Below are positions 51,862 to 63,625 of a stretch of DNA of 64,000 nucleotides, one piece after another. The DNA is taken from NCBI GenBank assembly GCA_027946365.1, contig JAPEUQ010000012.1, positions 1,302,001 through 1,366,000 on the forward strand, read 5' to 3'. Under the pieces are notes generated by a model that worked only from the letters and a program-made list of their open reading frames with translations, was not told the DNA's origin and did no database searches. Positions within the stretch are counted from its first letter, which is position 1; every line of letters begins with the position of its first letter. The DNA comes from Kalmusia sp. IMI 367209. Lineage: Eukaryota > Ascomycota > Dothideomycetes > Pleosporales > Didymosphaeriaceae. A program made the position numbers and the translations under genes.

Positions 51862-52293
51862 TATTTAATATTAGTACTATTGGCTAATTTCTAGAGTCAC
51901 TATGAATTACTATATTAAATAGGTAGTGTATATATAACTATAAGCTATAGTAATAAAGATAGTTAAGAATTTTAGAGTAAAGATTACTATAATATTTTTT
52001 CTAATTACTATTAAGAACTGTGTTATATCTATCCTATATCCTCTCTATTTAAGATACTAAGGCCCATAATCTAAGCTAACGCTATATAAGTTATTAGCTT
52101 ATTATTCTTTATTTTATTACTTGAGTAAACCTAGTTGACTCTACTTTATATATAAAGCTTTCTTTGTTAATCTTATTTATAAAGCCGTATTAAGATTTCT
52201 ATAAACTACTATAGACTATTAGAGACTACTAGGAACTTTCGTAGACTATTATTAACTAGAATAAACTGGCATATATTGCCATTTTATCTAATA
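51862..52293 (-). repeat. 5' LTR of element E2
   Basis: 432-bp direct repeat of 46658-47089, with TSD ctaat following. Confidence 0.93.
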
Positions 52294-52332
52294 CTAATAT
52301 TAAGTTATATACTCTATTTAATTTAGGTTCTA

Positions 52333-53576
52333 TATATATATTACTAAGTATTAAAAGATTGTATGTAGTTTTGAAAGATAGTAAACTAAAAAAGATAATA
52401 GTGGTTCCCTTCTACTTATTAATATAAAAGGCGTATTAAAGATAGTAATAATAAAGATATTATACTCCCGCTAAGCTAATTAGATTATTAAGTAAGACTT
52501 AGCGTACGCTCAATCGAAAGTTATTCAACTTAAATAAAGAGAAAGGACACGGTATATATACTATCTATTAAGGATAGGCCTATTATAGTAGTAGTTATAT
52601 TAAGTTATAGTCCTCCCTTTATTAATAAATTATCGTAAATAGTAATCTCTCCACCTCGTAATATTCTCCTTCTTCTCTACTAGGCTAGGTACGCCACGCG
52701 AGCTGCGTGATCTTATATTAATAACTACTATTTATATATTATCTAGCTTCTACTTTATCTATAAAAAATATACGCGTCGAAATTAACCTTACCGCCCAAC
52801 CATCTACTACTAGTCCTACTATCTTTTCTATGAACGATAATGTATACGTTAGAGCCCTTATAGATTCCGCATGATACGCATATAGAGTCCGGTTAAAGAT
52901 AGCCACGTTATATAAAGACCACTAAATGATCCTATAATTAGTTAGTTATATAACTTACTAGATTTCTATATATTAAGCGTTAAGACTTATATTATATTAT
53001 TATACTACTTCTTTGACGCCGTCGCATGAGGAATTAGCTTAAGGTATATGAGCTAGGGTGGATGGCGATAGCAAACCTGAAGAACGTAGATATAGTTACC
53101 TCTAATAGATACGTAGTACTATTATAGAGATAGGAGTTTTAGGATATTATATACTAGGTGAGTGCTGAAGGTACCGTTCTAGTAATGAAAAGCGATGACT
53201 AGAAGTTTATTTATAAGTTATTAGGTGATGAGAGCGTCGTCTAGATATATAAGATCCTTCTTAGCGTAGTGAGGTTAGACTAGACGCGCTACTTAAATGA
53301 TGACGATGATAAGGCGGTAGATATCTAGGTTACTATATATAGAATAAGTAAACTTTTTTTAGGTGTGAAACTTATAGTAGTTTTATATATTTTCGGGTTA
53401 CGAAGGCGCTTAAGTAAGTAAAACTTAAGCTATTATAAGGTTAGATAGTTATATAGACTAGATTTAGTTACTAGGTTAGAGTGACTATTAACAAAGTCTA
53501 CGCCAATATTAAATATAAAAGGATTTAGAAGATTTTAAAAAGGTGACTAATACTATTCTAAGGGAACTAGTGTGGC
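52333..53576 (+). mobile_element. Unidentified 1.2-kb element B, copy B2
   Basis: A 1244-bp reverse-complement homologue of B1, starting in the tatata-rich end and ending ggaactagtgtggc. The flanks tttaggttcta (52322-52332) and cttagattcta (53577-53587) match at 9 of 11 bases, both differences being C-to-T or G-to-A, so an 11-bp TSD is likely. It sits in C3, just right of E2. It is more AT-shifted than B1. No TIR or LTR is visible. Confidence 0.68.
52750..53410 (+). pseudogene. Decayed ORF of element B2, unknown protein
   Basis: Same frame as in B1, on the plus strand. LTAQPS near 52790, YVRALIDSA near 52845, KFIYKLLGDESVV near 53205 and RYLNDDDDKAVDI near 53290 are readable and differ from B1 by a few residues. 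The middle, about 52920-53030, is much more altered than in B1. A run of seven T near 53355 (eight in B1) shifts the frame at the C-terminus. Function unknown. Confidence 0.55.
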
Positions 53577-53587
53577 CTTAGATTCTA

Positions 53588-56500
53588 TTAATACTAAAAG
53601 CTTTACTATAAAGTCTATTATTATATAAGTCTATAGTCTCTAAGGCGGTTATAAAGGTTATAATAACCTATAGAGTTTATATCTCTTAGGCTTATTTTTT
53701 TAAATAGGCTAAATAATTACCTATAACTTCTATTATTTATATCCTTAGGTTTTAGATATTATATTCGTGGCTAAGCCGCATAAATTATTTCATCTATCCC
53801 TATATATCTCTATTTCTTAGATTTATAAAGTTATCGTATCACTTTAGTTATATAGTAGTCATCTACTACTATCCTTCCTAAGCTATCTCTTCTAACTTTT
53901 CTAAAGTATTCTACTAGTCTATATTATTTTTATTGCTTTTCTAGCAATCTTGTATAGTCTTAGTAGTTTTTAATTTCTAGTCCTTAATAGATAATACTAG
54001 TAAGCTTAATATACTCTATAGCCTAATTATACCTAAGCGTGCCGTCTCTATTATATATTAATATAATATTATACATAGTTAGATTATTATTTCCTATTAG
54101 ATTACTTCTCTAATTAAGTATATCTACGGCGTCGTTTAGTGTTTCGACTCTATAATAGATTTTAAAATTAAAGTTAGCTAATATTTCTAACCACCTAACT
54201 TATCATCGGTTTAATTTCTTAATTATAGTGAAGCTGATTAGGTTTTTATAGTCTAAAAAGACTTCTACCTATTCTAGTATTTCTAATAACTATACTTCTT
54301 ATTATTTAAAGACTTTTACTACTATTAGTAGTTCCTTATTATAAATATTATAATTTAGTTCTACTCCTAAGAACTTTCTTACGTAGTAGAATACTAGTCT
54401 CTATTTCTTATCTTCGCATTCTTATAATAGTATAGTAGCTAGTACGTAGTCTAATATATTAGTTTCTATCTACTTTCTTTTATTAGGTCGTTTATCTATA
54501 ATATTAGTACTTCTAGGAATAGCTATTTTAGTTTTTTAAATGCTTTTTCTTATTTCTTATCTTAACTATAGCCTACTTCCCTTTTAGTAATTTCTATTAG
54601 GGATACTATAATATTTAAGTATCCTTTAATAAACTTTTAATAAAAGTTAATAAACCCTAAAAGGATTATATCTCTTATATAGTCTTTAGTATTAGCTATT
54701 CTATACTACCTATACTTTTTCAGGTCTATGGCCACTCCTTAATCTAAAATAATAAAACCTAAGTAGTTAGTTTCCTTAATATAGAACTTATACTTATCTA
54801 AGTAGAGTAGTAAGTTGTATTATTTTATTTTATCCAGTACTTTCTTAATATATCTAATATATTCCTCTAGTGTACCTTAAGAGTAGATTAATACATCATC
54901 TAGGTATACTATATAGAATATATCTAAGTATTTATATAAGACCTTATTTACTAGGACTTAAAAGGTTACTAGTACGTTCGTTAATCTAAAGAATATAACT
55001 ATATATTTATATAGTTTATATCTAGTTCTAAAGGCCATTTTCCATTCATAGCCTTTTTTAATTCTTATTTAATAATAACCATCTTATATATTAAATTTTA
55101 TAAATTATTTTACTCATAGAGTCGCTCCATAAGCTCCTATATTAAGGGTAGTAAGTATCTATTCTTTTTATAGCATTATTTAGCTATCTATAGTCTATAT
55201 AGAGCTATAGCTATCTATTTTCTTTAGAATAAATAATATCAGTAACGCCATTAAACTCTTACTAACTCTTATAAATCCCCTTTTAATATTCTTCTTAATA
55301 TACTTTTTAGTTCTTATTATTAATTATAGGATAAAGGATATATTAGTCCTAGGTATAATTTTACGCCTTCTTCTAGGATAATTTCGTGATCTTAATTCTA
55401 GTATTCTAGTAAATCTATTTTACTATATTCTTTAAATAGCTTTCTATATTCCTTATATTTTTAGAAATTATGGGCTAAGCTTTTACCGTTTTCTTAGTCT
55501 CTAGTTTTTATATCTATATGACTTCTATCTGCTGAGGGTCTTTTTCTTAGATTTTCCTAATCTATTATAGTGATATCTTTTCAATTTTCGCTACTATAGA
55601 TATTATTTATAGTTATACAACTCTAGCTTCTATTAAGCGTTTAGTTATTTCTACTATTTACTAATTAATATCTAGATTATACTTAACTAGTCAATTATAT
55701 TCTATTATTATATTAAGGATTCTATATCTATAATAGGTATCTTTTATTTTTCCACAAAGTTTCTAATCTATAGAGTTACTATTCCTATCTCTAGTTATAT
55801 TTTCCTAAGCCGTATCCTATTATTAAATTATCAGCTAGGCTAATAGATATTAGATACTTTCTTACCCTATATTATAACCCTTACTTCTCTACTACTTAGG
55901 GTGAGATGATTATAATTTATACTCTACTATCTAATAGTGCCTATACTTTTTCCCTTACATATACACCATTATTAGTAGATATATTTATTATATCTATAGT
56001 TAAGTCTATTTTATAATACTCTTACTAGTGAGACTCTTTAGTTAATAATATCTTAGTTTTTATTCTCCTATTTCTCTTCTATAAGAAGTATTAACTTCCT
56101 TCTTTACTTAATAGGTGTATGCTATAATTATCTTAGTAGTAGAATACCCATATAATTTATATATATATCTCTTATTCTAATATTCTAGTATGGGTATCTT
56201 TCCTACTTATTAGAATTCTTCTCTATATGTGACCCATCCTTCTAAATCTTCTTAAATAGGGTCTAAGAATTTTACTTTTAGTTCCACTTCTAGTAATTTA
56301 GTTCCTTCTAGAGATTTTTATATAGTTCTAATTTTATTTCACATAATTATACGTTATATCTATATAATATATTAGGTCTATAGACTAGTTATATATTTAT
56401 AATTAGTCTATTTATATTATTAATAATTATCCTTTATATATTCCTTTCATCAAGGTGTTGATACTCTAGTAACCCACTATAGACTACTTCTTCCTTTTCT

Positions 56501-57970
56501 AAGGTATAGAACATATAGTATATTACTTAATATTTATTCTATAATAGCTATTCATACTCATTATTAGGGTGCCCTATTCTATATCCTTAGGTTTAGTATA
56601 AAATCGCGTTCATAGCTACTAGTCTAATAGATAATTAGCCTATAAAGTATTTACTATCCTTATATATTTTATATTACTTATTATAGTATTTATCCCATTA
56701 TAGGATTATATACTTCTAGTACCATTTATTATAGTTATATATATAATATAACTTAACATTGCACTCATCATTTTATAGAAAGACGTATAAATGATATCTT
56801 AATTACGTTTCTACCTTTTAATATTCTTTCTTATAATATTAGTATCTATTTTCCTTTTTATATTGGATTCATAGTAGGTCTATATAGTTGATATATATCT
56901 AGATTTAGGTTAAGTTATACTCTATTATAGATCCCTATTATTATAGGACTACTTATAGAGTTTTCTAATATTACTCTATTAATAATAGCTTTACTTTTAT
57001 ACCTATTACCTTTATGTTCCTAACTCCCACATCTAATATAGTTGTGTTATAAGTTAATCAGAACCTATACTTTAGTAAAACGATACTAATATTCTTTAAT
57101 TATTAAAATAATCTAGAGTATTATAATATATATTACTCTAATCTTTATTTTCTCGTTTTTTCTTTAGGTAGTCTTTCCTAAAATAGCCTATTTCTCTATA
57201 AAATAAGTAGACCTTATTTTTAAAACGTTATTACTTCTCTTCTTTACTTATTCCTCTATATTCCCTTAGGTCTCTATTTCTTCTTTTCTCCTATACCTTA
57301 TTAATTATTATTACGTCACCATCTTAATTATACTTAATTTTAATCATTTTTTAGTACTTAGGTTATACTAATTTAGACTAGGGGTTTTCCTTTCTTTTCC
57401 TATTATCTTTCATAAAGATGGTTATTAATTCTAATAGATAATTTAATTATTTTATCTAAGGTTTCTACCTTCTTATAATAGATTAGTTTATCCTTAATAG
57501 CCTCTTTTAGTCTATTATAGTAGGCTACCCTAAGTAACACATCATCCTAATCAATCCTAGTTACTAGATATCTAAAGTCTATAGTATATATTCTAGCTAA
57601 TTATCTTTAGTAGAGTAACTAGATTTTATATTCTATTTAATATTTTACGTCTACTTCCTAAACATAATTAATATTTCCCTTTTAAAGTATCTTTAGCTTT
57701 AAAATATTTTCTTTATATTATTTATATATTCCTCTATATTAGCTTCATTATTTAGGTAATCTTCTATAAGGGGTTAAAGTTAATTCACTAGTTTTCCTAT
57801 TATATAAAGTCCGGCTATAAGGATTTTTACTTAATTAATTCTAAAACTATTGGCGTAGAATCTAAAGTATAGTTCTATACTAGTATAAAGATTTTAATTT
57901 TCTTTATATTCCTATTAAACTTTTCTAATAAGGGAACCTTAATAGATACTTTTAATAACCCTATAGGGTT
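53588..57970 (-). pseudogene. Gag, RT and RNase H of Gypsy element C3
   Basis: The Gag zinc knuckle is at 57168-57209 on the minus strand: YLFYREIGYFRKDY, which fits CX2CX4HX4C with the three Cys and the His now Tyr. The RT catalytic box IVYLDDVLIYS lies at 54881-54913 and keeps both Asp; FFRLTNVLVTF (PFGLTNAPATF type) lies near 54965-55000. RNase H ends with KKLNRR-type sequence near 54200-54230. Stops of TAA/TAG type are frequent despite the intact catalytic pair. The block ends at B2. Confidence 0.88.
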
Positions 57971-58156
57971 ACTACCACCAATTACTCTACTTAAGCTATA
58001 AGCGTTTAAATTTATTCTATCTACGCTTACTAGCAGTACTACTAGATTAGTAGTTAATATTATAACGTTACTACTAGTCGCTATATATAAGCTACTTAAT
58101 AATATATTAGTTACTATTATTTTAATATATAATCAGGGCCTATTAGATAGTTAAAG

Positions 58157-58637
58157 TAGTTACACACGGGGGTCACTTACCTTAAGTAGTCTAAGTAAGG
58201 TAGGCTTTAGGAGGTCTAGTACTAGTTAATTAAGTAATAGATAAGCTCTATCTACTTTAATAAATAATATTAAAGCTAACGTTATCTATATTAATCTATA
58301 TAAGAGATGAGTTAATAATTTAAGTTAACTATAAGGAATCTAATAAAGACCAGAAACCTTCCTCCTTATATATCCTTCCTCTCATCCTAGATATCCCATC
58401 CATTTCCTTAATATCCTAATCTTAGTGGGATATTACTCTTAAGTACGAGATATTATCCTTATTTTAGCACCTTTCCTATTTTAACTTCCCTTAACGGGAC
58501 ATTATTATATAACTACTAAGTTACTAACTCTACTAGCTTATCCGAGAACCTTATTATACCTACTATACCTACTATAGGTTCACTTATAATTACTTATTAC
58601 GCGTAATTCTTTAGCTTATTGATAGATGCTATTAACA
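58157..58637 (-). repeat. 5' LTR of element C3
   Basis: Direct repeat of 44523-45002, followed by TSD cgtag. Confidence 0.92.
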
Positions 58638-60477
58638 CGTAGGTTATTATAGTTACTTAGTACCTAAATAGTATACTATACGCTATCTAAATAATGTCTC
58701 TACTATTTAAAATAGTAGATAATAGTAAGAAGCTTAAGGTTATAAACCTTATAATTAAGCTTTATAACTTAAAGTTTTCTTAAAGCAAAAGTAACTAAAT
58801 ACTATTTCTAATTTTTAAATAGTTATAATAGGATACTAGAGATTATAAAAGTAGATATATCTATCTCTAATTAAATAGTAAGCGTAGGGTTAAAGTGGCG
58901 TAGGATAGATATACTTAAAAAGTACTCTTTAAGTCTTTTAAAGATACTCTTAGCTTTTATATTCTACTAGAATTCTTATTCTTTCTTTAGTAGATTTAAT
59001 AGAGAGTGGTTTCTTTTACGTAATCTTTAATAAAATATTAATAGAAATTTATAAATTCTAAAAATAACTAGAGTTCTTTAATACTTATTAACTATAGTTA
59101 TCTAGTTATTATCTTTATATACGTAGAATCTACGCAGATACCTTACGTACTAATAATAAAGCTAAGGAAATATATATTATCTAAGGCGAATGTATACTTC
59201 CCTAAATTAATAAAAGTTTAGCTTTTCATAATAATTTAAGTATAGAGTATATAATACGTTAGTAGAGTATAATATCCTCGCTATAGTATAGATAAATATA
59301 TTATCTAAGTATATAATATATATATAGTCTAGGTACTATACTAGCGTCTTATTAATATATATCTAAAAACTCACAGGTACGTTTATTAACCTAAAAGGTA
59401 TAACTAGATATTTAAAATAACTATATTAAGTTTAGAATACCGTTTTCTACTTATCCTCTATCTAAATCTAAATCCTATAATAGATATTATAGAGGTCTAG
59501 GGTTATATAGTAATATATATCTAATAGGCGATTAAGTATCTCTCTAACTAAAGAGAATATATAATAATCCTTAATAGTAATAGCGTTAAGTCCCCTATAG
59601 TTAATATAAAGTTATAACGTTCCATTCTTCTTTAGAATAAATAAAATTAGTACTTTAGTAAGACTAGTACTATACCTAATCCACCCTTTTTAAAAATATC
59701 TTCTAAGTATTCTCAGAGCACTTAAAGCTTACGCTAAAGGTTATATAAAGATCTATAGAGAGGTTCCTTCCCCTCTATAATAGGGATTATATAGTTAGAT
59801 TCTTTAAATTTTAGAAGAGTAAATATTACTTCCTTATTAAATATATCACTATATTTATATAATATATCTAGGAGGCTTAGTACTTACGCTATACGCGTTT
59901 TATTAATATAAGTAAGATATTCTAAGCTTATACTAGTAGTCTATAAAACTCTTAAAAAAATAGGTTAGAGCTAGTTTACTTAATTTCCTTTTTAAAGTTT
60001 TATATAGTAATAAGTTATATAATAGTTTTAGTATAACCCTAATACTATATTTAAGTACTATAGCTAAGATGGATATCTCCTTCTTATAAAAATGAGTTTT
60101 CTAGTAAGAGAGGAACCCCTTCTTTATTAACGCTATAGACTATAGTTATTATACGGTGTTAAACACCCGTATTATTTATTAAGTATACCTAGAGCGTATA
60201 AGTGGTATAGATACTCTAATATTAAACTCTAATCTATTCTAGTTTTAAAAGCTTAGCTTCTTTAATAGATTATAAGTCTATCTCTATAGTAATCCTTTAA
60301 CTAATTAGACTAATATTAGTCTATAGATTAAGAATAGTTTAAAGTTATCATTCTAGACCTATATCTCTAGCTACGCTACGTGCGTTTTATACCTAGTAGA
60401 ATGTATATTAGTAGGCGCCTTACTATCCCTAGATTATTAGTAAGGCTTAACCTTTTCCCATCTTATTAATTTATATA

Positions 60478-62318
60478 ACGTATTTTATAAGCGAGTTACT
60501 AACCTAAGCGAGTCGTTAACGCCAAACTAGTATACTACCTACGCGTAATAATCGCATAATGTCTTAATTATAATAAATCTAAAGACTTATACTAAAGCTA
60601 ATATATAGCTTACTATTTTTAATATTAAAGCGTAACGCGTTCGAAGTAAAAATTAAGTTATAAATATATATAACGTGCCTTAAAGAACTCTTATTAACTA
60701 ATATACTAGGAAGCGTATATAATGCGACTATAAAGCGAACTTAAAGCGCCTAATAAAATTAAAAGAGGAGGCTATAGTCTAAAGGATAATTAAGTTATCT
60801 AAATAAGGTTTTACGCCTCTAAGGTCCACGTATAAGAAATAGTAGATAGACTCCTTAGATTATAAAATAATAACCCTATTAGTAAGAACTAGATTAATAA
60901 CTTTATTAAGTAGACTTCTAAGCTCTAGAAGTACTAGAGCCATCTATATAACTATTAGTAAGTTATTTATAAGGATTCTATAGCTATTCAGCGCTAGTTC
61001 AACTTAATATAGGAGATAAAATAGAAATAGGGAATTATAGATAATAATATTTATAACTTTAATAAGACTAGGTTTATAATAGGTAAGATTTTATTATAGA
61101 TAGTTATTACTAGTTTAGAAGTAGTTAGAAAAAGAAGATAATTTAGCTAGATAACTATAAATAGGTTACTATCATCTAAGGCGTTAAAGTTATAGGTTAT
61201 TTACTTCTACCCTTCATTATCTTTATGGGCAGCGTGCTTATTAATATATAATTTAAAGACCTACTACGCGATTAGGTCCTTAAAGTAAGCCCTAATAGCT
61301 AAATAAATAACTAGCTTACTCTTACCTAGTTAGAGTACTTTAATAAGCATATAAAGATAAGCGCTATAGATATATACTAACTACTTATAATTAATAGGTA
61401 TAAGAGCTATAGTTTACTTAAATTCTAGAATTTTTATAAGGAGAAGAATATTATCCTTCGCTATATATCTCTATATTTATTATATCTACTATAGCCTCTT
61501 AATGTTAGTTACTTCGCGCCGTTAAAGCGTAGGTATAGTAACTAGATCTTAGCCTTAGTATATAACTATATACATTTTATTAGTAAGAAACCTTCCTTTA
61601 AGTATTTAAGCTAGCTTTTAAATAATCTTTAATAATAGAGAATATTAAAGTAGACTTTAGAGGTACTAGACTAGTCTTATATAACCTAGAAGCTATTCTA
61701 TTAAAGCTTAATATAAGGTTATAAACTCTAGTACTATTATTACTAATATAAGGTATATAAGAGGCGTAGATACCGCGTAATATACGTGAAATTAAAGCAC
61801 AGTCTATATTTATTTAATAAAGAATTTAAAATTATCTTAGATTCTTTATAAGTTTATTAGATAAAAGATTAGATAGTTAAGTAAAGGCGCGTAGTAGATT
61901 ATATATAATATAGTATTATTATAGAAGGGTAAACGCGTATATAAAGCGTAATTAATAAGCTTATAAAGTATTAATTAAGAAAACATAAATATATTTAGAT
62001 AGAGGAGACCCTAATAGTTAGGGAAGTATAAGACTTAATTACTAAGAGGGTAGATAGGGGCGTAATGCTGGCAGAAGGGCCTATATATAAAGTATATAAT
62101 ATAAGATATTATAGATATTATAGTGAGAAAGGATATAACTCCCGCATCTATAAGGTAGAAATAGATAATACTAAGGATAGTAATAAGTCTAAAGAATAGA
62201 TTAGTTTACTAGGATTTTTAATATATACGTTACACGTTACGCGATATTATCACGTAGGTGGTACGCTAATTTAGTGTTAGTGACTTACTTAGGTTAACGA
62301 CTCGCTTATAAAACACGT
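60478..62318 (+). mobile_element. pogo/Fot1-like Tc1-mariner element T2
   Basis: The 1841-bp element has inverted termini of about 80 bp with mismatches: acgtattttataagcgagt at the left, and the complement of actcgcttataaaacacgt at the right. It is flanked by TA at 60476-60477 and 62319-62320, the Tc1-mariner target. G2 near 37845 shows the empty site. Size, target and encoded transposase agree with the Fot1/pogo group of filamentous fungi. Confidence 0.92.
60760..62230 (+). pseudogene. pogo/Fot1-type DDE transposase of T2, RIP-inactivated
   Basis: Plus-strand frame with TAA/TAG stops. An HTH/CENP-B-like DNA-binding portion lies near 60830-60980, including INNFIK then TSKL. The first catalytic block is near 61050-61130 (IYNFNKTRFIIGKILL, family form YNFDETGF-MG). 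The block at about 61385-61550 holds IINRYKSYSLLKF, NFYKEKNII, then PLNVSYFAPLKRRYS, which correspond to LLDGHESH and PLDVGCFSPLK of the family; both conserved Asp here are now Asn. The N-terminus is not placed with certainty. Confidence 0.9.
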
Positions 62319-63403
62319 TAGAGATTTAATTTAGATTACTACTTTAGCATTTATTTATATAGTAGCTAACCTTATTATATCTATAGTATATAATATTTCT
62401 TTTATTAAGAGGTTTACTTCTATTATTAGATATTTAGTAATTTAGTATAGCCTCCTTATATTTTACCTTTAATACGTGGCGGCTATACTATTCCTATACT
62501 AATAGTACATAGCGTAGATTCTACTTAAGTATAGAGTCTAACGTAATAAGGTCTTCTTTTATAATAGATATTTAATAATAGTTAGTAATTACTCTCTATA
62601 GCTTAGGTCTTAACTTTAAGAAAAGGTGTTATACCCTTTATTCCTCAGTGTAGGGTGTAAGTTAATCCTTAATAATATTAAGGTAGGTTATAAAAGAATA
62701 AACTATTTAATCCTTTTTACTATATAACTTAAGTATACGCTATAGCTATTTCTAAACTACGATTTACTAGATTAGAAAGTAAGTTAAGTATATACTATTT
62801 AAAATATTTTTAGATAGGTATCTCCTCTTCTACCTTAAAGGTATGTTTATATATATATACTATAACTTTTAAAGTTACCTCTAAGTACTATATTACCTAG
62901 ATAACTTTATCCACGTCTAGTAAGAATTTTTATAATAGGAGGTAAAACATTACCTTACATAAATAAAAGAATTCGCGGTATTTCTTTAAATTTCTACTCT
63001 TATATTTGGCTAGATCTTTAGGTTTAAACGTATACTTATTACGTATTAATAGGAGTGTTCTAGATGCGTTCTATTTATATATATTAGTACTTTAGGTTTC
63101 GGCCTCCTTAGTAAGAGTAGTTAGGCTAGAAGTTTAATTTAAGTTTTTGAGTTCCGTAATTTTAGCCTTAAAGACGCGTAGTCGTTATAGGGCGCGAAGT
63201 TTATCACACCTCCTTTTAATAACTAAGATATGCTCTTCTAGCGTTAAAGGAGGGCTATAATTATATATATATTATTTTTCTTCTATATATTGGATTGGAG
63301 CGTCTTTATTATTCTAAAAGGTTATAGGTAAGATTTATCTTCTACTTACTACTTATATAACTTTTAGAGCTATCCTTAGACTATTATAACTAAAGTATTA
63401 TTA

Positions 63404-63625
63404 TATAAAGTTTAGTTATAGATAATAGTATATACTTTATACTAGAATTAATAGTAAAGAATGACTCTAGTTATATTAAATAAATAATACTTAACTTCCT
63501 TAAAGAAAGTATATAGTATAGGTTTTACGCAGCTCGTTCGCTTAGCTTCCTTAACGCACTAGACCCTATTAATTCTAGTATAATATACCTTAATATTATA
63601 GTAACTTTATAATATCCTTATTATA
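63404..63625 (-). repeat. 5' LTR of element G3
   Basis: 222-bp G-family LTR ending cttattata. The inner neighbour 63355-63403 matches the inner neighbour of the 5' LTR of G2. Confidence 0.9.

Larger units (their letters stand above)
46658..52293 (-). mobile_element. Copia LTR retrotransposon E2, reverse copy of E1
   Basis: The 3' LTR is 46658-47089 and the 5' LTR 51862-52293, 432 bp each. The TSD ctaat is perfect at 46653-46657 and 52294-52298. The polypurine tract on the minus strand next to 47089 reads ttaagggggatg. The whole 5.6 kb aligns in reverse with E1 (15361-20991). It lies inside the integrase region of C3. Confidence 0.95.
44523..58637 (-). mobile_element. Family-C Gypsy (chromovirus) retrotransposon C3, carrying E2 and B2
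   Basis: LTRs of about 480 bp lie at 44523-45002 (3') and about 58157-58637 (5'), both containing cgggggtcacttaccttaag and ending attaa(c/t)a. The TSD cgtag is perfect at 44518-44522 and 58638-58642; G2 near 35993 shows the empty site. The polypurine tract on the minus strand next to 45002 reads aagaggggagtgag, setting the direction right to left. Native length without E2 and B2 is about 7.2 kb. C1 and C2 belong to the same LTR family. Confidence 0.95.
58643..63340 (-). pseudogene. Gag, RT and RNase H part of Gypsy element G3, interrupted by T2
   Basis: Continuation of the G3 polyprotein, homologous to G2 36000-38850. RT is at about 59250-59750. The Gag zinc-knuckle region lies just right of T2 near 62350. 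T2 (60478-62318) inserted into the Gag/protease region at a TA; the G2 equivalent (about 37845) reads through. RIP-type stops throughout. Confidence 0.85.
41097..63625 (-). mobile_element. G-family Gypsy retrotransposon G3, split by C3 and T2
   Basis: The 3' LTR is 41097-41319 and the 5' LTR 63404-63625. The body is 41320-44522 plus 58643-60475 plus 62321-63403, interrupted by C3 (44523-58637) and T2 (60478-62318). Removing these leaves about 6.57 kb, matching G2. Pol runs right to left. The outer flanks differ (tagta at 41092-41096, cttct at 63626-63630), so no TSD is visible and one border may have rearranged. Confidence 0.92.

Noticed and set aside
39339..53576. B1 and B2 as a long inverted repeat or segmental duplication of one locus
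   Set aside because: The flanking sequences differ completely (G LTR versus C3 interior), and each copy has its own target duplication.
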